This document shows, in pieces, positions 24,248 through 32,698 of a stretch of 32,698 bases of DNA. The position numbers and the translations under genes were made by a program. Each line of letters begins with the position of its first letter. Position 1 is the stretch's first letter. The notes below the pieces were generated by a model. The model ran no database searches and had not been told where the DNA came from. It saw nothing but the letters and a program-made list of their open reading frames with translations. Source of the DNA: Massilia brevitalea (GTDB lineage Bacteria; Pseudomonadota; Gammaproteobacteria; Burkholderiales; Burkholderiaceae_D); contig NZ_JAULSI010000031.1 of NCBI RefSeq assembly GCF_030711405.1, positions 37,859 through 70,556 on the forward strand, in the 5' to 3' direction.

Positions 24248-24268
24248 CCGCGGCCGCACGGGCCGCGG
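24248..24268 (-). terminator. GC hairpin after aspS
   Basis: Arms CCGCGGCC (24248-24255) and GGCCGCGG (24261-24268) form a perfect 8-bp stem with a 5-base loop, 14 bases after the aspS stop. No T-run follows, so it may be a processing or attenuation structure rather than a full terminator. Confidence 0.35.
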
Positions 24269-24281
24269 TATATGTCGCCTG

Positions 24282-26084
24282 TTAGCCGACTTTTGGTTCG
24301 TTACGCAGGCGGATGTGCAGCTCTTTCAGCTGCTTCTCGTCCACTTCCGACGGTGCATTGGTCAGCAGATCTTGCGCGCGCTGGGTTTTGGGGAAGGCGA
24401 TCACGTCGCGGATCGATTCCGAGCCGGTCATCAGCGTGACCAGGCGGTCCAGGCCGAAGGCCAGGCCACCGTGCGGCGGCGCGCCGTATTGCAGGGCGTC
24501 GAGCAGGAAGCCGAATTTCAGCTGCGCTTCTTCGGCGTCGATTTTCAGGGCGCGGAACACCTTGCTCTGGACTTCTTCGCGGTGGATACGGATCGAGCCG
24601 CCGCCCATTTCCCAGCCGTTCAGGACCATGTCGTAGGCCTTGGCGATACAGGCGCCAGGGTTGGTCTCGAGCATGTCTTCGTGGCCATCCTTCGGTGCGG
24701 TGAACGGGTGGTGGGTCGCGGTCCAGCGGTTCGCTTCTTCGTCGTGCTCGAACATCGGGAAGTCGATCACCCACAGCGGGGCCCAGACGTCGTCGAAGAC
24801 GCCGGCTTTCTTGCCGAATTCCGAGTGGCCGATCTTCACGCGCAGCGCGCCGATGGCGTCGTTCACGACCTTGGCCTTGTCGGCGCCGAAGAAGATCAAA
24901 TCGCCGTCCTGCGCGCCGGTCAGTTCCAGGATCTGGGTCAGCACCTCGTCGGACAGGTTCTTGACGATTGGCGACTGCAGGCCGTCACGGCCTTTTGCCT
25001 TCTCGTTGACCTTGATGTAGGCCAGGCCCTTGGCGCCGTAGATCGCCACGAACTGGGTGTAGGCATCGATTTCCGAACGCGGCATCGACGCGCCCTGCGG
25101 CACGCGCATGCCGACCACGCGGCCGCCGGTCATGTTCGCGGCGCTGTTGAACACCTTGAACTCGACCGACTTCATCAGCTCGGTCAGTTCGGTGAATTCC
25201 AGCTTGACGCGCATGTCCGGCTTGTCCGAACCGTACATGCCCATGGCGGTGGCGAAGTCCATCACCGGGAACGGGTTCGGCAGGTCGATGCCGGCGGCGT
25301 TCTTGAAGACGACGCGCATCATGTCTTCGAACAGATCACGGATTTCCTGTTCGGTGAGGAACGAGGTTTCGCAGTCGATCTGGGTGAATTCCGGCTGGCG
25401 GTCGGCGCGCAGGTCTTCGTCGCGGAAGCACTTGGTGATCTGGTAGTAGCGGTCGAAGTTGGCGACCATCAGCAGTTGCTTGAACAGCTGCGGTGATTGC
25501 GGCAGCGCGAAGAAGTTGCCTGGATTCACGCGCGATGGCACCAGGTAGTCGCGCGCGCCTTCCGGGGTCGACTTGGTCAGCATCGGGGTTTCGATGTCGA
25601 TGAAGCCCAGGTTGTCGAGGTACTTGCGCACTTCCATCGACACCTTGTAGCGCAGGCGCAGGTTGTGCTGCATCTGCTGGCGGCGCAAATCGAGCACGCG
25701 GTGCGTCAGGCGGGTGGTTTCCGACAGATTGTCGTCGTCCAGCTGGAACGGCACCGGCACCGACGCGTTCAGCACTTCGAGTTGCGTGGTGTTGATTTCG
25801 ATCTTGCCCGACTTCAGGTTGGCGTTGGCCGTGCCTTCCAGGCGGTTGACCACGGTACCGGTGACGCGCAGGCAGTACTCGTTACGCACATGCTCGGCGG
25901 CCTTGAACACATCCGCATTGTCCGGATGGCAGACGACCTGCACCAGGCCTTCGCGGTCGCGCAGGTCGATGAAGATGACGCCACCGTGGTCGCGGCGGCG
26001 ATGCACCCAGCCGCACAGGCTGACGGTTTGGCCCAGCAGTTCTTCGGTGACGAGGCCGCAGTAGTTGGTACGCATGGAGGACAT
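24282..26084 (-). CDS. aspS: Aspartate-tRNA ligase, probably Asp/Asn non-discriminating
   Basis: A 600-residue class II synthetase of bacterial type: an N-terminal anticodon-binding OB domain ([12 protein letters not shown]), the catalytic core with [18 protein letters not shown], a GAD insertion domain, and the final [13 protein letters not shown] motif 3. E. coli has RRRDLGS where this protein has RRRDHGG, and LEGTANAN supplies a second glycine. Both follow the Pseudomonas aeruginosa enzyme, which also charges tRNA-Asn for conversion by GatCAB; that function is inferred from those positions. ATG 26084 is chosen because GAG-rich sequence precedes it; an ATG three codons later has no ribosome site. 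Confidence 0.96.
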   Translation of the reverse strand: MSSMRTNYCGLVTEELLGQTVSLCGWVHRRRDHGGVIFIDLRDREGLVQVVCHPDNADVFKAAEHVRNEYCLRVTGTVVNRLEGTANANLKSGKIEINTTQLEVLNASVPVPFQLDDDNLSETTRLTHRVLDLRRQQMQHNLRLRYKVSMEVRKYLDNLGFIDIETPMLTKSTPEGARDYLVPSRVNPGNFFALPQSPQLFKQLLMVANFDRYYQITKCFRDEDLRADRQPEFTQIDCETSFLTEQEIRDLFEDMMRVVFKNAAGIDLPNPFPVMDFATAMGMYGSDKPDMRVKLEFTELTELMKSVEFKVFNSAANMTGGRVVGMRVPQGASMPRSEIDAYTQFVAIYGAKGLAYIKVNEKAKGRDGLQSPIVKNLSDEVLTQILELTGAQDGDLIFFGADKAKVVNDAIGALRVKIGHSEFGKKAGVFDDVWAPLWVIDFPMFEHDEEANRWTATHHPFTAPKDGHEDMLETNPGACIAKAYDMVLNGWEMGGGSIRIHREEVQSKVFRALKIDAEEAQLKFGFLLDALQYGAPPHGGLAFGLDRLVTLMTGSESIRDVIAFPKTQRAQDLLTNAPSEVDEKQLKELHIRLRNEPKVG

Positions 26085-26127
26085 ATTTTTCTCTATTCCA
26101 GGTTGGTATATCGGTTGATGCTATAAC

Positions 26128-26715
26128 TTATTCGGGCGCGACGACGCCCATCGAGACGATGTATTTCAGCGCCGCGTCGACCGTCATGTCCAGCTCGACG
26201 ACCTTGCTGCGTTCCATCATCAGGAAAAAGCCGGAAGTCGGGTTCGGGGTCGTCGGCACATACACGCTCAGGTATTCGCCGACCAGGTGATTCTTCACGT
26301 CGCCGCCGGGCGCGCCGGTGACGAAAGCGATGGTGTAGGAATCGGCATGCGGATACGGAATCAGCACGGCCTGGCGGAACGCGTTGCCCGAGGACGAGAA
26401 CAGCGTATCCGACACCTGCTTGACGCTGCCGTACAGCGAGCTGACCACCGGGATGCGTTTCAGCAGGCGCTCGCCCACGCGCACGATGTAGCCGCCGACC
26501 AGGTTATTCGTCAGCAGGCCGGTGAGGAAGACGATGGCGATCGTCAGGATCGCGCCAATGCCGGGGATGTCGAAGCCGAACAGCGCGCGCGGCTGCCAGC
26601 GTGCAGGCACGAACAGCAGCGACTGGTCGAGGGTACCGATGACCATGCTCAGGACCCAGGCGGTAATCGCCAGGGGAACCAGGATCAGCAAGCCGGTAAG
26701 AAAGTATTTGCGCAT
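26128..26715 (-). CDS. DUF502 family inner-membrane protein
   Basis: A 195-residue membrane protein. Two helices are seen, at about 5-27 (FLTGLLILVPLAITAWVLS) and 52-74 (GIGAILTIAIVFLTGLLTNN), followed by a soluble domain with RIPVVSSLYGSVKQ and VPTTPNPTSGFFLM, hallmarks of DUF502. The biochemical role is not known. ATG 26715 begins the conserved protein; the open frame upstream to 26886 is Pro/Arg-rich and overlaps the fmdB-type gene. It sits between that gene and aspS, an order I recall from other betaproteobacteria. Confidence 0.88.
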   Translation of the reverse strand: MRKYFLTGLLILVPLAITAWVLSMVIGTLDQSLLFVPARWQPRALFGFDIPGIGAILTIAIVFLTGLLTNNLVGGYIVRVGERLLKRIPVVSSLYGSVKQVSDTLFSSSGNAFRQAVLIPYPHADSYTIAFVTGAPGGDVKNHLVGEYLSVYVPTTPNPTSGFFLMMERSKVVELDMTVDAALKYIVSMGVVAPE

Positions 26716-26761
26716 CGGGTTCTCGTTGTTCTTCTTGCCGCGGCCCGGAGGCCGCAGTGGT

Positions 26762-27103
26762 TCAGGTCTTGCTGGTGTCGGTACCGCCCGCCTTGGCGAC
26801 GGTGCCGGCAGCTGGCGCGGCAGCCGGGGCGCTGTCGCTTGACGATGCGGCCGGGGCGGCGCTGGACTCGGACGGAGCACCCGCAACGGCGCCTGGCGCG
26901 GCGCCGGTCGCCGGCGCCTTGCCGCCGCGGAAGTCGGTCACGTACCAGCCGGTGCCCTTCAATTGGAAGCCGGCCGCGGTCAACTGCTTCTTGAATGCAG
27001 GCTTGCCGCACGAGACGCAATCGGTCAGTACCGGATCGGAAATTTTTTGCAGCACATCTTTGGAAAAACCGCATTCATCGCAGCGGTAAGCGTAAATCGG
27101 CAT
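26762..27103 (-). CDS. FmdB-type zinc ribbon protein
   Basis: A 113-residue protein with a zinc ribbon made by Cys8, Cys11, Cys29 and Cys32 (CDEC and CVSC), followed by GFQLKGTGWYVTDFRG, typical of the FmdB putative regulatory family. The C-terminal half is a low-complexity Ala/Pro/Ser tail, presumably disordered. ATG 27103 has GGAG six bases upstream. First gene of the run with DUF502 and aspS. The true function of the family is unclear. Confidence 0.87.
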   Translation of the reverse strand: MPIYAYRCDECGFSKDVLQKISDPVLTDCVSCGKPAFKKQLTAAGFQLKGTGWYVTDFRGGKAPATGAAPGAVAGAPSESSAAPAASSSDSAPAAAPAAGTVAKAGGTDTSKT

Positions 27104-27135
27104 TGGATACTCCGCAAAAATCTTCAAAACCCTGA

Positions 27136-27141
27136 ATTATA
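27136..27141 (-). promoter_or_regulatory. -10 element of the fmdB/DUF502/aspS run
   Basis: A perfect TATAAT on minus, 32 bases upstream of ATG 27103. The best -35 at 16-18 bases is poor (GCAACA-like), so the element may need help or be moderate in strength. Confidence 0.5.
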
Positions 27142-27454
27142 AAGCTTTTGCCGCGCATGTTGCCGATTCGCTGTAAAGGCCCCGTGCAGGGGCAGGCAGG
27201 TAAGCTGGCATAGCATTGTTGAAATTGAGCAGTGTTGTTTTTAATCAGCATTTAGATAGATTCGTTTGCCGAGAATCAACTAAGGTGATTAAATATCATC
27301 TCTCAACGGGATGCGTTGCCGGCAGATCGGAAGAACCTGCCAGGTGAAAGAGTCAAGAAACAGAAGTTTGCGCGACGCGAGTCGCCGCATGGCCGTACAA
27401 GAACGATGTATTTCAAAAAGCCCGCGCATGCGGGCATTTTTTTTGGCGCCAGGA
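27142..27454. other. Intergenic gap with no protein gene; possible plus-strand small RNA
   Basis: About 310 bases between the fmdB promoter and the methyltransferase stop. It contains a small hairpin GCCCC/GGGGC at 27179-27193, an AT-rich stretch with a weak promoter-like pair (TTGAAA 27219-27224, TTTAAT 27240-27245, short 15-base spacer), and a strong terminator at its right end. Plus-strand frames here have no ribosome site or recognisable protein. Confidence 0.45.
27415..27444 (+). terminator. Strong intrinsic terminator, usable on both strands
   Basis: Stem GCCCGC (27420-27425) and GCGGGC (27430-27435) with a 4-base loop. On plus it is followed by one A and eight T (27437-27444). On minus it is followed by five T and lies about 20 bases after the methyltransferase stop, so it also ends that transcript. 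The longer T-run is on plus, where no gene is upstream. Confidence 0.75.
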
Positions 27455-28063
27455 TCAGCGGCGGCGCCAGACCATCCAGCGTTCCTTGCCGGCGAAGACA
27501 GGTAGCGAGTCGGCGACTTCGCTGTCTTCGATGCATTCGAACTCCGGCAGCAACAGCGCATCGAGCGCGGCACGCTCGATGCCGAACGGCGGCCCTTTCG
27601 GCGACTCGCCAAAGAAAAAGAACCCCGCGAGCAGCCCGCCAGATGGCAGCAATTCGGCCCAGCGCGCCGCAATGCGTGGCCACATGCTGGGCGGCATCGC
27701 GCACAGGAAAGCCTGCTCATAAATCAGGTCGAGCTGACGCGGCGGTGCATATGCAAAGAAATCCGCCTCTACCACCCTGCCCGCCCACTGCCCGACGCCC
27801 GCCCTGGCAATCTGCACGGCAGCCGGCGAAAAGTCGATCGCCGTCGCATCCCAGCTGGCCTCCATCATGCACGCCAGCTCGTGGCCGCTGCCGCAGCCGG
27901 GAATCAACGCGCTCAGCGGCCCCGGCGTACGGGCCACGAACTTGCGCAAGCCCTGCGCCACCCCGCCCCGCTCCCAGGGCGTGAATGCCTGCTCGAAACG
28001 CTCGTCCCAGAAGCCGGGGCTCAGGGGATCTCGGCTGGCGAATGCGGGCACGGGCGCAGCCAT
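27455..28063 (-). CDS. TPMT-family SAM-dependent methyltransferase
   Basis: About 202 residues. The class I SAM motif is LIPGCGSGHE, preceded by FWDERFEQAFTPWERGG, characteristic of the thiopurine S-methyltransferase family; acidic DFS and EADFF segments follow at the expected SAM contacts. Bacterial members methylate thiols, selenite, tellurite or small metabolites, and the substrate here is unknown. ATG 28063 is preferred: it has GGAG nine bases upstream and starts one base after the ubiB stop. ATG 28081 would overlap ubiB by 17 bases without a ribosome site. Confidence 0.87.
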   Translation of the reverse strand: MAAPVPAFASRDPLSPGFWDERFEQAFTPWERGGVAQGLRKFVARTPGPLSALIPGCGSGHELACMMEASWDATAIDFSPAAVQIARAGVGQWAGRVVEADFFAYAPPRQLDLIYEQAFLCAMPPSMWPRIAARWAELLPSGGLLAGFFFFGESPKGPPFGIERAALDALLLPEFECIEDSEVADSLPVFAGKERWMVWRRR

Positions 28064-28064
28064 C

Positions 28065-29636
28065 TCAGGCCGCTCCGCCATAGCGCGTCAGCAGGGCCGC
28101 GAACAAGATTCCGGATGTGATCCCGCCCGCCAGCCAGGCGAGGAAACCGAGCAGCCGGTTGCTGCGCCGCACTTCCAGCAAGACCTGCTGCATCATCTCG
28201 TGGTTCGTCGCGCCGTGCGGATGCGAATGGTGTTCCAGCGCCTGGTGCATCAAGCGCGGCAGTTGCGGGAAGATGTGGGAATAGCGTGGCGCCTCGGCCT
28301 TGAAGCGCTCGATGAAGCCGCGCCAGCCAACCTGCTCGTTCATCCAGCGTTCCAGGTAAGGCTTTGCCGTCTTCCACAAATCCAGGTCCGGATCGAGCTG
28401 GCGCCCCAGGCCCTCGATGTTGAGCAGGGTCTTTTGCAGCAGAACCAGCTGCGGCTGGACTTCGACGTTGAAGCGGCGCGAGGTCTGGAACAGGCGCAGC
28501 AAGATCTGGCCAAAGGAAATATCTTTTAACGGCCGGTCGAAGATCGGCTCGCAGCAGGCACGCACCGCCGACTCCAGCTCGTCGACGCGGGTATTACGTG
28601 GCGCCCAGCCTGACTCGATATGGGCTTCGGCCACGCGCTTGTAGTCGCGGCGGAAGAAGGCCAGGAAGTTCTGCGACAGGTAATCCTTGTCGAAGTCGTT
28701 CAGGGTGCCGACGATGCCGAAGTCCAGCGCAATGTAGCGCCCAAACGTTTCCGGCTCGACCGACACCAGGATGTTCCCCGGGTGCATGTCAGCATGGAAG
28801 AATCCGTCGCGGAACACTTGAGTGAAAAAAATTTCCACGCCATCGCTGGAGAGTTTTTTCAGGTCCACGCCTTCGGCGGCCAGGCGGTCGATCTGCGACA
28901 CGGGAATACCACGCATGCGTTCCATCACGATCACACTGCTTGAGCAATAGTCCCAGAACATTTCCGGCACCATCAGCAAGGTCGAGTCGGCGAAGTTGCG
29001 GCGCAGCTGGCTGGCGTTCGCGGCCTCGCGCATGAGGTCGAGTTCGTCGTGCAGGTATTTATCGAACTCGGCCACGACTTCGCGCGGCTTCAGGCGGCGG
29101 CTTTCGGCCCACACGCGTTCGATCAGGCCGGTCGCGATGTACATCAGGGCGATGTCTTCGTCGATGGTCTTCTTCATGTCCGGGCGCAGCACTTTCACCG
29201 CCACTTCGCGCCCGTTCTTCAGCGTAGCAAAGTGCACCTGCGCAATCGAGGCCGAGGCCACCGGCACCGGGTCGAAGCTGGCAAACAACTGGTCGGGCGC
29301 GGCGCCCAGGGAACGGGTGATCTGGGCGATCGCCAGGTCCGAGCCGAAAGGCGGCACGCGGTCTTGCAGCAGCGAGAGTTCGTCGGCGATATCCGGCGGC
29401 ATCAGATCGCGCCGGGTCGACAGCACCTGGCCGAACTTGATGAAGATCGGCCCGAGTTCCTCGAGCGCCAGGCGCAGGCGGATCGCGCGCGGCGTGGTGA
29501 TGCGGCGCCAGAAGAAGATGCCGTTGATGACGCGGGCGGTGCGCGGCACCCGCAGGCCAGACATTGCAATTTCATCGAGGCCATACTTAATGACGACCGT
29601 GAAGATTTTAAGCAGGCGCAGGAATTTCAATATCAT
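28065..29636 (-). CDS. ubiB: Ubiquinone biosynthesis ADCK-type kinase-like protein UbiB
   Basis: A 523-residue atypical kinase/ATPase required for ubiquinone synthesis. Seen are the KxGQ motif (Lys67-Phe-Gly-Gln70) followed by [10 protein letters not shown], the Ala-rich loop [10 protein letters not shown], the invariant VAVKVLRP lysine, [10 protein letters not shown] and LDFGIVG. A C-terminal membrane helix (about 497-518) anchors it to the inner membrane. The start overlaps the ubiJ stop by one base, indicating coupling. Confidence 0.95.
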   Translation of the reverse strand: MILKFLRLLKIFTVVIKYGLDEIAMSGLRVPRTARVINGIFFWRRITTPRAIRLRLALEELGPIFIKFGQVLSTRRDLMPPDIADELSLLQDRVPPFGSDLAIAQITRSLGAAPDQLFASFDPVPVASASIAQVHFATLKNGREVAVKVLRPDMKKTIDEDIALMYIATGLIERVWAESRRLKPREVVAEFDKYLHDELDLMREAANASQLRRNFADSTLLMVPEMFWDYCSSSVIVMERMRGIPVSQIDRLAAEGVDLKKLSSDGVEIFFTQVFRDGFFHADMHPGNILVSVEPETFGRYIALDFGIVGTLNDFDKDYLSQNFLAFFRRDYKRVAEAHIESGWAPRNTRVDELESAVRACCEPIFDRPLKDISFGQILLRLFQTSRRFNVEVQPQLVLLQKTLLNIEGLGRQLDPDLDLWKTAKPYLERWMNEQVGWRGFIERFKAEAPRYSHIFPQLPRLMHQALEHHSHPHGATNHEMMQQVLLEVRRSNRLLGFLAWLAGGITSGILFAALLTRYGGAA

Positions 29637-30379
29637 CAGCTATCCAGGGTAGTGTCCCCGCTGGGGCGGGTTGTCGGAATGACGGCGCCGCGCTGCGCCG
29701 GAGTCTGCACGATGGCGTTGGCGGGAGCGACAATGACTGCCGTCGCCGTTTTTTGTGCCAAGCTTTGCGCCAATAAGTGTTCAAGTTTGGCGATGCGTTT
29801 CGCGGCGCGTTCGACGTCGTCGCGCAGGCGCACCACGCCGGCGCCGAATTCTTCCACATCGTTCGGGCGCACCAGCACCGGCCTTTCCTCGACCAGGAAT
29901 TCGGCCAGGTTTTCCGCCAGGCGGCGGCCGGTGGCGCGGGCGTTCGACACGGCGCTGCGTGCGGCGCCGGCCAGGCGCATGGCGCCGATCGGGCCGAACA
30001 GGCGTTCGAGGTCGTGTTCCGGCTCCCAGCGCAAGCCCTTGCTCAGCTGCGAGACCGTGTTCGCGAATTCCGCGTCACCTTCGATGCGCACATAGGAAAA
30101 GGCGCGCTCGCGGTTCTGGGCGATCAGCGGCAGGTCGGTCAGCTTGACGTGGATGGTGACGCTGGGCACGGCGTCCGGCTCCCCCGCTTCCAGCAGCCCG
30201 TCCGCGGCCACGCGCAGGCGCACTTGCAGGTGGCCGGTGTCGATGCATGCCAGCTTGCCGTGGTGGCGACGCAGCGCCGCGCGCGCCCAGTCTTCCTCGG
30301 CCAGCAGGTGGTTGATCGCGGCGCTGGCGGTCGCGCTCAGGGTGTGCTGCGGGGACAAAAAATGTGAACTCGGAAACAT
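29636..30379 (-). CDS. ubiJ: Ubiquinone biosynthesis accessory factor UbiJ (SCP2 domain)
   Basis: A 247-residue protein with an SCP2 lipid-binding domain in its first 120 residues ([23 protein letters not shown], then beta-strands) and a coiled-coil-like segment near 175-205 ([20 protein letters not shown]). UbiJ binds hydrophobic ubiquinone intermediates within the aerobic Ubi complex. The gene order with ubiB and ubiE supports the name. The start is uncertain: ATG 30379 has no clear ribosome site, and it lies only 14 bases from the T-run of a terminator. Confidence 0.82.
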   Translation of the reverse strand: MFPSSHFLSPQHTLSATASAAINHLLAEEDWARAALRRHHGKLACIDTGHLQVRLRVAADGLLEAGEPDAVPSVTIHVKLTDLPLIAQNRERAFSYVRIEGDAEFANTVSQLSKGLRWEPEHDLERLFGPIGAMRLAGAARSAVSNARATGRRLAENLAEFLVEERPVLVRPNDVEEFGAGVVRLRDDVERAAKRIAKLEHLLAQSLAQKTATAVIVAPANAIVQTPAQRGAVIPTTRPSGDTTLDS

Positions 30380-30392
30380 GAATGTGTTCGCT

Positions 30393-30427
30393 AAAAAACA
30401 AAGCCGCCCGGCATAGCGCGGGCGGCT
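30393..30427 (-). terminator. Strong terminator between the Tim44-like gene and ubiJ
   Basis: On minus a perfect 9-bp stem (arms 30427-30419 and 30410-30402) with an 8-base loop runs into TTTGTTTTTT. It is a canonical intrinsic terminator, placed 57 bases after the Tim44-like stop and right before ubiJ. Confidence 0.8.
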
Positions 30428-30484
30428 CCGATCTTACCAGTTTGCCGGGATTAAACCCCGGCGCACGGGAAAGTTTGCAAAATA

Positions 30485-31459
30485 TTATGCCAGCTGCTGG
30501 ATGCCGGCCAGGACCCAGCCGCCATTGCCCGACAGCGGTTTCGACATGTTCCAGACCTCGTTCAAGGGCTCGGTCGGCGCATTCGGCGCGGTGCGGATCA
30601 AGCCGCTGAACTGCACGCTGGCCAGGTAGTCGGTCGGCGTGGTTTCGATGCCCAGCAACTGGGCGCCGATCTCGACCACGTCGGTGTAGTCGGCGTTCGG
30701 GCCGCGTTCCTGGATCTGCATCTTCAGTTCGGCAAACACTTCCGGCGTGGTGAATTCGCGCAGGTCGTTGGCGTCGCCCTTGTCCCAGGCCGCCTGCATG
30801 CGGATGAAGCTGGCCTTGGCATGGCGCAGGAAGGCTTCGGTGTCGAAGTCGGCCGGCACACCCCAGGCCTGCGGCGCCGGCGCCGCCTTATCCAGCGACA
30901 GGCCACCGACAGGCTGCCGGGCCTGGAAAGATTGCGGCTGGCTCAGCGGCTGGGCTTGGCCGAGGCCCGAACCGATGGCCGGGGTGCCGCCCGCCGGCAC
31001 CGGCTGCTGGCTGAAACCCTGGAACGATGGATTCGCCGGCGTGTCCTTGCGGCGGAACATGCGCACGATGAACAGCACGGCCAGCGCCAGCAGCGCGAAC
31101 ATGATCAGGCCCGACAGGAAGGACGCCATGGCGCCGCCGATGCCGAGGTGCGAGAACAGGGCGCCGAGACCGAGGCCGAGCAGCGCGCCGCCCAGGATGC
31201 CTTTCCACATGCTCGGACGCTTGGTAGCTTGAGAAGCCGCAGCACCAGCGGTGGCTCCCGCCGCCGCTGGTGCCGCGTTCGGCTGCGCCGCCTGGCGATT
31301 CACCGGCGCGGACGGGGCCGGCGCCGGCGGCGGCGCCTGGCGCACGGTCTGCGACTGGCGGCCGAAGGAACGCTTGCCGCCCATCGGGCGCGCGGTGGCT
31401 TCGGCAATCATCGCCGTGGTGGTCAGCGCCAGTACGGCGGCAACGAATAACTTTTTCAT
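30485..31459 (-). CDS. Tim44-like domain membrane protein
   Basis: About 324 residues. A signal-like start (KKLFVAAVLALTTTAMIAEA) is followed by a Pro/Ala/Gln-rich linker, two close membrane segments at about 85-135 (glycine-rich GILGGALLGLGLGALF, then FLSGLIMFALLALAVLFIV), a second low-complexity linker, and a C-terminal Tim44-like domain (about 205-324) of NTF2-type fold. ATG 31459 has GAGGAG seven bases upstream; the frame back to 31504 overlaps ubiE. It begins 10 bases after ubiE. Its function in bacteria is not established. Confidence 0.87.
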   Translation of the reverse strand: MKKLFVAAVLALTTTAMIAEATARPMGGKRSFGRQSQTVRQAPPPAPAPSAPVNRQAAQPNAAPAAAGATAGAAASQATKRPSMWKGILGGALLGLGLGALFSHLGIGGAMASFLSGLIMFALLALAVLFIVRMFRRKDTPANPSFQGFSQQPVPAGGTPAIGSGLGQAQPLSQPQSFQARQPVGGLSLDKAAPAPQAWGVPADFDTEAFLRHAKASFIRMQAAWDKGDANDLREFTTPEVFAELKMQIQERGPNADYTDVVEIGAQLLGIETTPTDYLASVQFSGLIRTAPNAPTEPLNEVWNMSKPLSGNGGWVLAGIQQLA

Positions 31460-31469
31460 GGTGCGCTCC

Positions 31470-32204
31470 TCACATCTTGATGCCGGTGTGCAGGGCTGCC
31501 ACACCCGCCGTCAGGTTGTAGTACTGCACGCGTTCGAGCCCGGCGTCCTGCATCATGGTCTTCAGCGTTTCCTGGTCAGGGTGCATGCGGATCGATTCGG
31601 CCAGGTAACGGTAGCTTTCCGAATCGTTGGCGATGCGCTGGCCCAGCCATGGCAGTACCGAGAACGAATACACGTCGTACGGCTTTTGCAGAGGCGCCGC
31701 CACTTTCGAGAACTCCAGCACCAGCAACTTGCCGCCGGGTTTCAGCACGCGACGCATTTCCGCCAGTGCCTGGTCCTTGTGCGTCATGTTGCGCAGGCCG
31801 AAGGCCACGCTGACCCGGTCGAAATAATTGTCCGGGAACGGCAACTTCTCTGCATCACAAAGCAAGGTGGGGGTGACTAACCCTTTATTCAACAGACGAT
31901 CGCGGCCCACGCGCAGCATCGATTCGTTGATGTCGGTGAGCCAGACTTCGCCGCTCGGCCCCGCCTGTTTGGCAAAGGCCTTGGACAGGTCGCCGGTACC
32001 GCCGGCAATGTCGAGCACCTTGAAGCCCGGACGCACGCCGGCCTGGGCAATGGTGAAGGTTTTCCAGATACGGTGCAGGCCGCCGGACATCAGGTCGTTC
32101 ATGACGTCGTATTTCGCCGCGACCGAATGGAATACCTTGGCGACTTCGTGGACCTTGTCGTCCTCGGAGACCGTTTTGTAGCCGAAATGGGTGGTGTTGG
32201 TCAT
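31470..32204 (-). CDS. ubiE: Ubiquinone/menaquinone methyltransferase UbiE
   Basis: A 244-residue class I SAM methyltransferase that performs the C-methylation in ubiquinone (and, where present, menaquinone) synthesis. The start [31 protein letters not shown] motif [25 protein letters not shown] and the closing [11 protein letters not shown] are all typical, and length matches. First gene of a minus run with the Tim44-like gene and, past a terminator, ubiJ and ubiB. Its promoter is visible just upstream. Confidence 0.96.
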   Translation of the reverse strand: MTNTTHFGYKTVSEDDKVHEVAKVFHSVAAKYDVMNDLMSGGLHRIWKTFTIAQAGVRPGFKVLDIAGGTGDLSKAFAKQAGPSGEVWLTDINESMLRVGRDRLLNKGLVTPTLLCDAEKLPFPDNYFDRVSVAFGLRNMTHKDQALAEMRRVLKPGGKLLVLEFSKVAAPLQKPYDVYSFSVLPWLGQRIANDSESYRYLAESIRMHPDQETLKTMMQDAGLERVQYYNLTAGVAALHTGIKM

Positions 32205-32230
32205 AGTGCTCTGCCGGTTGATCTTGCCGC

Positions 32231-32236
32231 ATTATA
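32231..32236 (-). promoter_or_regulatory. -10 element of ubiE
   Basis: A perfect TATAAT on minus, preceded directly by TTG, 26 bases before the ubiE ATG. The region where -35 should lie is occupied by a GC-rich inverted repeat (32247-32274) without a TTGACA match. Confidence 0.6.
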
Positions 32237-32246
32237 CAAGCGACAT

Positions 32247-32274
32247 GCAGCCGGGAGCGCTGGCGCCCGGCTGC
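32247..32274. repeat. GC-rich inverted repeat upstream of ubiE
   Basis: Arms GCAGCCGGG (32247-32255) and CCCGGCTGC (32266-32274) match perfectly over 9 bp with a 10-base loop. It covers the expected -35 zone. No T-run follows, so a regulatory role is at least as likely as termination. Confidence 0.55.
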
Positions 32275-32698
32275 AAGGCAGGTGCGGGTTCCGGGGACAG
32301 GAAATGAAGAATGACCAAAACCGCTACTGCATAAAATTATTGCACGTGCAAGGACCACACAACACTGTTGCATAAGTGGTACTTAGCCCGAAAAAAATTT
32401 TCCTAAGCAAAAGCGCAGTATTGATTTACTTCTTCTATCAAGCATGCAAATCGCATAAAGAGAGAAATGCAGAGCTGTTCGCTACCTGATTCTCACCAAT
32501 CTGCACATCTTTGTTAAAAGCAATAAACGGATTTAACAAAAGAAACTTACTACGCATAATTTTTTGCTAATAGGCAATAAATGTCACACAAGCTCACGAG
32601 CAAAATTTCACATTAACAATTTACGCCAGTAAATTTAACAACCACTTAAGAAGGGGCGGTCTCAAGAACCAATTGCAACACCGGGGTTAATGGATCGC
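32275..32698. other. AT-rich, repeat-filled region without a complete gene
   Basis: About 420 bases, much lower in GC than the rest. It contains a perfect 12-bp palindrome TTGCACGTGCAA (32340-32351), an inverted repeat with 9-bp arms (32510-32518 and 32532-32540), a second with 7-bp arms (32618-32624 and 32629-32635), and two further TTAACAA copies at 32613-32619 and 32635-32641. An ATG at 32690 preceded by GGGG could open a plus-strand gene, but only three codons are visible, too few to call. Confidence 0.55.

Noticed and set aside
24063..25496. A 477-codon plus-strand open frame across aspS and nudB
   Set aside because: Shadow of the conserved aspS frame; no motif of its own.
27324..27334. 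AGATCGGAAGA, identical to the first 11 bases of a common sequencing adapter
   Set aside because: The match stops after 11 bases and the sequence continues without disturbance, so chance is the simplest explanation.
27280..27420. A riboswitch (glycine or SAH type) before the orphan terminator
   Set aside because: No conserved core of either class could be found, and no gene follows on plus.

Overview
The window looks like a chromosomal segment of a GC-rich betaproteobacterium of the order Burkholderiales, most likely Oxalobacteraceae (Massilia-like). This rests on gene content and order (ubiE, Tim44-like, ubiJ, ubiB, fmdB, DUF502, aspS, nudB), on protein resemblance recalled from known families, and on codon bias. 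No database search was possible. I see no tRNA, rRNA, CRISPR array or intact insertion sequence.

Positions 1-6230 hold a minus-strand operon, tetR, acyl-CoA dehydrogenase, 3-hydroxyacyl-CoA dehydrogenase/enoyl-CoA hydratase, thiolase. It is a complete fatty-acid beta-oxidation set behind a TetR-type regulator with a promoter and a probable operator. Positions 6411-8836 hold hslR, clsB and an endonuclease/exonuclease/phosphatase (EEP) gene, also on minus. EEP and clsB are probably joint partners in membrane lipid metabolism.

Positions 8837-23700 look like an accessory insert. After a small hypothetical gene and an AT-rich gap comes a two-way organosulfur locus. On minus lies ssuEADCB (alkanesulfonate uptake and FMNH2-dependent desulfonation). 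Diverging from it is an eight-gene plus-strand operon: an SfnC/DszC-like monooxygenase, a MetNIQ-type transporter lacking two usual features, an NtaA/SnaA-type flavin monooxygenase and a second SsuABC-like importer. A convergent serine acetyltransferase gene (cysE/epsC) follows. The logic is to import organosulfur compounds, oxidise them to release sulfite, and make O-acetylserine to capture the reduced sulfur as cysteine. A shared upstream motif links ssuE and cysE. A small secreted four-cysteine protein closes the segment.

Positions 23706-32204 are core genes on minus: nudB, aspS (with residues expected of a non-discriminating enzyme), a DUF502 membrane protein, a FmdB-type zinc ribbon protein, a TPMT-type methyltransferase, and the ubiquinone group ubiB, ubiJ, Tim44-like, ubiE. 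The last 490 bases are AT-rich, repeat-filled and carry no recognisable complete gene. Three copies of a REP-like palindrome are scattered in gaps; one is read through by the longest open frame of a monooxygenase gene.
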